Translations under genes and position numbers: made by a program
Part shown: piece by piece, positions 60,752-64,000 of the stretch
Numbering within the stretch: position 1 is the first letter of the stretch
Layout of the letters: each line of letters begins with the position of its first letter
Notes under the pieces: generated by a model
What the model saw: only the letters and a program-made list of their open reading frames with translations
Databases searched by the model: none
What the model was told of the DNA's origin: nothing
DNA from: Chthonomonas calidirosea
GTDB lineage: Bacteria; Armatimonadota; Fimbriimonadia; Fimbriimonadales; Fimbriimonadaceae
Length of the DNA: 64,000 bases
Direction: 5' to 3'
NCBI GenBank assembly: GCA_945882415.1
Contig: CAMCWC010000010.1
Span: 1 to 64,000 of the forward strand

Positions 60752-61405
60752 ATGGTCACGCTGGAACCAAGCGTCAAGGATGAGATCGTCTCCCGCCTAA
60801 AGGCGGTGCCGGGCGTGAGGAAGATTGTCTTGTTTGGTAGCCACGCAACAGGCTCGGCGAATGAAGACAGTGACGTTGACCTATGGGTTGAAACGGATAG
60901 TTCAGCTTCATATCATCAACGACAAGTGCAAATGTTGTCCGCACTTCGCGGTATGAAGCTACCAATCGATGTCGTTGCGCTTACCCCTCAGGAATCAGAT
61001 ACACAGTGGGGAGTTCAGGGAACCCTTGGGTTCGACGTTGCAAGAGAAGGGGTCGTGCTCTATGAAGCTAGAAGAGCACGAGGTCTTAACGCGGAAAAGC
61101 AGAAAGACATTGTCCGCACTTTAGCAGCCGTCGAAGGGGTCCGCAAGATCGTTCTCTTTGGTTCTCATACTCGTGGTGAGGCCGGGCCTGACAGCGACAT
61201 TGATCTCTGGATCGAAATCGAGACGCCGCTAAGTTTCTATGCACGGCACGCAATGATCCGCGAGAAACTGTATGGAATCTCGGGACCGTTTGATTTGTAT
61301 CCCGTCACACCTGCTGAAGCGGAGATGCAGTCGCGGGAGCTCAATTCGATCACGAGCGAAGTGATGCGTTCGGGAGTGACGTTGTATGACCAGCAAAACA
61401 GCTGA
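60752..61405 (+). CDS. Tandem double MNT-type nucleotidyltransferase
   Basis: 217 aa from the ATG at 60752. Two complete minimal nucleotidyltransferase modules in one chain: copy 1 has G29-S30 in LFGSHATGS, D41/D43 in EDSDVDLW and D73 in LPIDVVAL; copy 2 has G137-S138 in LFGSHTRGE, D149/D151 in PDSDIDLW and D181 in PFDLYPVT. Both keep all three metal aspartates. MNT proteins normally have one such module and are antitoxins that AMPylate their HEPN partner. The next gene is a HEPN protein with 20 bp overlap. It starts 29 bp after tRNA-Leu. Confidence 0.85.
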   Translation: MVTLEPSVKDEIVSRLKAVPGVRKIVLFGSHATGSANEDSDVDLWVETDSSASYHQRQVQMLSALRGMKLPIDVVALTPQESDTQWGVQGTLGFDVAREGVVLYEARRARGLNAEKQKDIVRTLAAVEGVRKIVLFGSHTRGEAGPDSDIDLWIEIETPLSFYARHAMIREKLYGISGPFDLYPVTPAEAEMQSRELNSITSEVMRSGVTLYDQQNS

Positions 61406-61757
61406 ATGGATAGACCGCGCAAAGGCTGACCTACTCGGCGCCCAAATTTTGTCTGAATCAACAGGTCTTGAGAACTTAGTTTCTTACCACTGCCATCAAT
61501 CCGCCGAGAAGGCGCTGAAAGCGGTCCTTGTTGAAAAGGACGTTTCGTTTCCGAAGACGCATGACCTTCCAGATTTGGCTGACCTCGTGGAAGCCTCGGG
61601 CGTCGATGTAGATTCGGTCCGACACGTCCTCGCGATTTTAAATGCTTACTCTATGGCCCCCCGCTATCCGGGATTTGAAACGAATGTCGGCGACCTTCCT
61701 GGCCTGCTAGATATCGCAAAAGATATCCTCGCCTTTTGCCTCAAAGTTATCGGCTAG
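61386..61757 (+). CDS. HEPN domain protein (toxin partner of the double MNT)
   Basis: 123 aa. HEPN fold: AEWIDRAKADLLGAQIL, then SYHCHQSAEKALKAVLV, KTHDLPDLADLV and LNAYSMAPRYPGFE. The canonical RNase motif RX4-6H is not clearly visible; the arginine of APRYPG is in the usual position of the non-canonical PF05168 group. With the preceding gene it forms a HEPN/MNT-type toxin-antitoxin or related module. Toxicity is not shown by sequence. Confidence 0.85.
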   Translation: MTSKTAEWIDRAKADLLGAQILSESTGLENLVSYHCHQSAEKALKAVLVEKDVSFPKTHDLPDLADLVEASGVDVDSVRHVLAILNAYSMAPRYPGFETNVGDLPGLLDIAKDILAFCLKVIG

Positions 61758-61768
61758 TCAGACCTAAC

Positions 61769-62776
61769 TTAACTGCGCAAAACATACTTCGCCCGCAAAA
61801 ACGAAACCTGATCGATCAACTCCCGGTTCTTTGCGGAATCAAGCCGACCCCAGCGCTTGCCGTACCAGCCGTCGCTTCCCACAGGGATCGCGGCAAGGGA
61901 CTTCACCGGATCGAATGCGAGTACTTTTCGATGCGGTAGCAAGTTCTCAAACAGCAGGTGCGCAAAGCGAGCTTCGTCACGGATGACCTGCGACTCCGGG
62001 TCGACCCATCGACGATAGCAAGCCTTAGCGAGTTCATTGGTCTCGGGCACGCGCAGTTCCCTTGCGGTTCGGAGCATCAGGGCGGAGTTGTAGCTCCACT
62101 TCGTTTTCTCGATTTTCCCGTTCAGGTCGATGCTATCCCAGTAGAGGCCATCCGACGGGTCGCGCAAATTCTTGAGAGTCCAGTCGTAGATTTCTTGCGC
62201 CTTCGCTCGGAGTTTCTTTCCATCCCGATATTTCCCCACCGCCAAGCAAGCTGCCGCAACCGGGGCGTTGGAGCAGGTGTTCTTTGAAGCCTTATCCGAC
62301 TCTCGCCAATAAATCCCGCCACCGAGTTTTGCGTCTTCCCCGCTCAGCGCATATTCCAAAGCGCGCTCCGCCCGATCCAGAAACCGCTTCTCTTTGGTCA
62401 GTTCAAAAATCTCGACGAGAGCCATCGCCATCCAGGCGTTATCGTCGTAATAGCGGTCAACCGGCTTCGGGCCGGGTAGCACGTCATAGCCCGGCACGGG
62501 TCCTTTCGGGTTCCAATACACCTCAACTGCGTCCGCATACCGAATCAAACCAGGCCGCAAAGTAGAGTCCACGCGGGCCGCCGCGACCCAGGCACTGAGC
62601 ACGACTCCAACCGTCCAGTTGAACGCGACGCCGCTCGCCTTGCCCTCGGGCGAAATCGCTTCGGCCAGAAGGGATGAATTCGGCACCGAATAAGCCCGGA
62701 CCGCCCGCTCGAAATCGAGGTTAGTGTCTTTTAAACACGCGACGGGCGACGAAACAACCAAAAGCGCGGCGATCAT
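61769..62776 (-). CDS. GH76-like alpha-1,6-mannanase family protein
   Basis: 335 aa with a hydrophobic leader (IAALLVVSSPVACL). An (alpha/alpha)6 barrel: VDRYYDDNAWMAMALVEIF near 108 has the paired catalytic aspartates of GH76, and KLGGGIYWRES, NAPVAAACLAVG and WSYNSALMLRTAREL are further family motifs. Cleaves alpha-1,6-mannan, as in fungal walls. TATGAT on the minus strand just upstream is a possible -10. Confidence 0.85.
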   Translation of the reverse strand: MIAALLVVSSPVACLKDTNLDFERAVRAYSVPNSSLLAEAISPEGKASGVAFNWTVGVVLSAWVAAARVDSTLRPGLIRYADAVEVYWNPKGPVPGYDVLPGPKPVDRYYDDNAWMAMALVEIFELTKEKRFLDRAERALEYALSGEDAKLGGGIYWRESDKASKNTCSNAPVAAACLAVGKYRDGKKLRAKAQEIYDWTLKNLRDPSDGLYWDSIDLNGKIEKTKWSYNSALMLRTARELRVPETNELAKACYRRWVDPESQVIRDEARFAHLLFENLLPHRKVLAFDPVKSLAAIPVGSDGWYGKRWGRLDSAKNRELIDQVSFLRAKYVLRS

Positions 62777-62912
62777 CTTAACATCTCCGGGTCTATCATA
62801 GCGTCAGAGTGATCAGAGCCATAGGGCACGCAATGTCCTGGGACTTTGCGAAATTTCTTCTCAAGATTGAACGAATCGCCACTGCGAAACACTTATTAAT
62901 GTACGTGCTCCC

Positions 62913-64000
62913 ATGACGCCAATCCGAAGTGTGCTCCTCACCACCGCGTGCCTGACGTTACTCGTGCCCTCGTTAGGTCGGGCATGCATCAACGACACCG
63001 ACACCGTCGAGTTCGAACTCAAGAACATGAACTTGCTTGAGGAAATCAAGCAGACCAAACGCAGTACGGATAAGCGACGTTTGATCGGCGATCTGATTAT
63101 CCGCGCGGCATCGGGACGGTTCGAGCGATATCCGAAGAAGTACTACGAAATGCGAATTGCCGCACTCGAGAGAGAGCCAAAGCTCGACGCATATTCCGCA
63201 GACGATCTCGCGGTTGCCTACGACCGGATCGGCGATAGCAAGTCGGCAATGCGCGTGATCCGAGCGTCGCTGCCCCAGCGAAAACCTGGTTCCGAGGAGA
63301 TGTATCGGTTCCATGCCAACTACGGCACCTTCATTGCCCACAACTGGTTTAAGGGCGGCGCAAAGAAATCGGAAGTCAGTCAGTTGGATGAAGCCGCAGC
63401 GCAGATTGAATCCGGACTAAAAATCCGTCCCGATGCGCATTTCGGCCGAGAGCGTGTTCAGCTTCAACTGTTACGATTTGTGGCCGCTCATACGCGGGGC
63501 ACGGAGAAATTGCCACTGTATAACTATTTAAACCAGACGTTGACGGATCATGAGATCGCAATCGGCCTTTGCGGTTTAGTGATGATGGGGGCCGCATACG
63601 AGTCTCCAGACGTATTTGCCGCAATAACCCAGACTGGCTACTACGTGTCTGAATCCGGACGAAGGGTCGCCCGCTACAGGGCGGCAGAGCTCCTCAAAAC
63701 GCGAAAGCCAATCTCGGACTTCTTTGATGAGGAGTTGAATGAGCTTCTTAAGGATAAGCAGTTCCTTACGCGACCGAACCGCGCGGCAAGGTTGTATTCA
63801 AAGGTTCGACAAGATGGGGAAAAGGTTCATCAAAAGCGAACGGCCTATATGCTTGCCCGGCTCAATCGAGGCGAGCATCCTGACTGGACTGAAGAGTTCT
63901 GGTCGGACTGGGAAGAGCCCCCATATTTGGTTCTTGAGAAAGAGAAGCAAGGGCCGATCGTCAGGCAAGCAGACTACGTGCCCCTCGGTGCTGCAGGATT
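62913..64000 (+). CDS. Exported protein of unknown function, cut by the window end
   Basis: An uninterrupted frame of at least 362 codons from the ATG at 62913 to the window edge. Signal peptide SVLLTTACLTLLVPSLGRA, then a helical, repeat-like protein: FERYPKKYYEMRIAALE, DDLAVAYDRIGDSKSAM, IESGLKIRPDAHFGRE, suggesting TPR-type helical pairs. Unknown function. The stop is outside the window. Confidence 0.8.
   Translation, partial: MTPIRSVLLTTACLTLLVPSLGRACINDTDTVEFELKNMNLLEEIKQTKRSTDKRRLIGDLIIRAASGRFERYPKKYYEMRIAALEREPKLDAYSADDLAVAYDRIGDSKSAMRVIRASLPQRKPGSEEMYRFHANYGTFIAHNWFKGGAKKSEVSQLDEAAAQIESGLKIRPDAHFGRERVQLQLLRFVAAHTRGTEKLPLYNYLNQTLTDHEIAIGLCGLVMMGAAYESPDVFAAITQTGYYVSESGRRVARYRAAELLKTRKPISDFFDEELNELLKDKQFLTRPNRAARLYSKVRQDGEKVHQKRTAYMLARLNRGEHPDWTEEFWSDWEEPPYLVLEKEKQGPIVRQADYVPLGAAG

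Noticed and set aside
61736-61768. CTAACTTAAC at about 61766 as another Pho-like box
   Set aside because: The halves are only about five bases apart, do not fit the 11-bp period, and lie between converging genes.
1-64000. CRISPR arrays, rRNA genes and complete insertion sequences
   Set aside because: No regularly spaced repeats with unique spacers, no rRNA-like stretches and no full transposase were seen. Similarity among the prepilin N-termini is ordinary protein-family conservation.

Overview
The window looks like chromosomal sequence from a GC-rich (high-50s percent by eye) free-living bacterium, most likely an Armatimonadota member of the Fimbriimonadia type. That placement is an inference. 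It rests on several DUF1559-like prepilins with the FTLIELLVVIAIIAILAAI N-terminus and an H-X9-DG motif, a PEP-CTERM protein, many secreted glycoside hydrolases, twin-arginine Gfo/Idh/MocA oxidoreductases, and genes whose -10 box sits about six bases before the start codon.

Layout. 0-8.5 kb: transposase fragment, large FG-GAP surface protein, tRNA-Asn, GH5-type hydrolase, Ycf46-like AAA ATPase, cation/proton antiporter. 8.5-13.6 kb: two diverged copies of a four-gene pseudopilin cassette on either side of hisC. The left copy lies between 52-bp direct repeats of the hisC 3' end, and the first gene of the right copy is decayed. 13.7-22.2 kb: sugar oxidoreductases, sugar-phosphate isomerases, galT, alkaline phosphatase, a VOC protein. 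22.3-29.7 kb: thioredoxin-like protein, GH5, GT2, GH18, DUF1579, GH29. 29.8-31.8 kb: a tRNA-Val gene preceded by two tRNA-Val-like remnants, with a PD-(D/E)XK nuclease and a PhyH dioxygenase between them. 31.9-40.6 kb: PEP-CTERM protein, acetyltransferases, lipoproteins, GH13 amylase, cytochrome bd oxidase, DUF1275, DUF3817, DUF1080. 40.6-49.1 kb: a phosphate-flavoured block with a phosphoesterase, prepilins, a lipoprotein, a halogenase-like flavoprotein and a beta-propeller phytase. 49.1-64 kb: site-2 protease, a shortened D-apionate lactonase-like protein, prfC, DUF3500, rpmG-rpmF, recN, CCA-adding enzyme, S9 peptidase, tRNA-Leu, a double-MNT/HEPN pair, GH76, and a secreted protein cut by the window edge.

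How it fits together. Eleven-base-periodic (C/G)TTAAC repeats, resembling Pho boxes, stand before the alkaline phosphatase and at both prepilins and the lipoprotein of the 44-48 kb block. The phytase and phosphoesterase lie just downstream of those prepilins. Together they suggest a phosphate-starvation regulon joining extracellular phosphatases to pseudopilins. The glycosidases suggest scavenging of plant, fungal or algal polysaccharides. The strongest candidates for undescribed biology are the duplicated pseudopilin cassette at hisC, the Pho-type prepilin/phytase block, the tRNA-Val islets, and the tandem-MNT/HEPN module.
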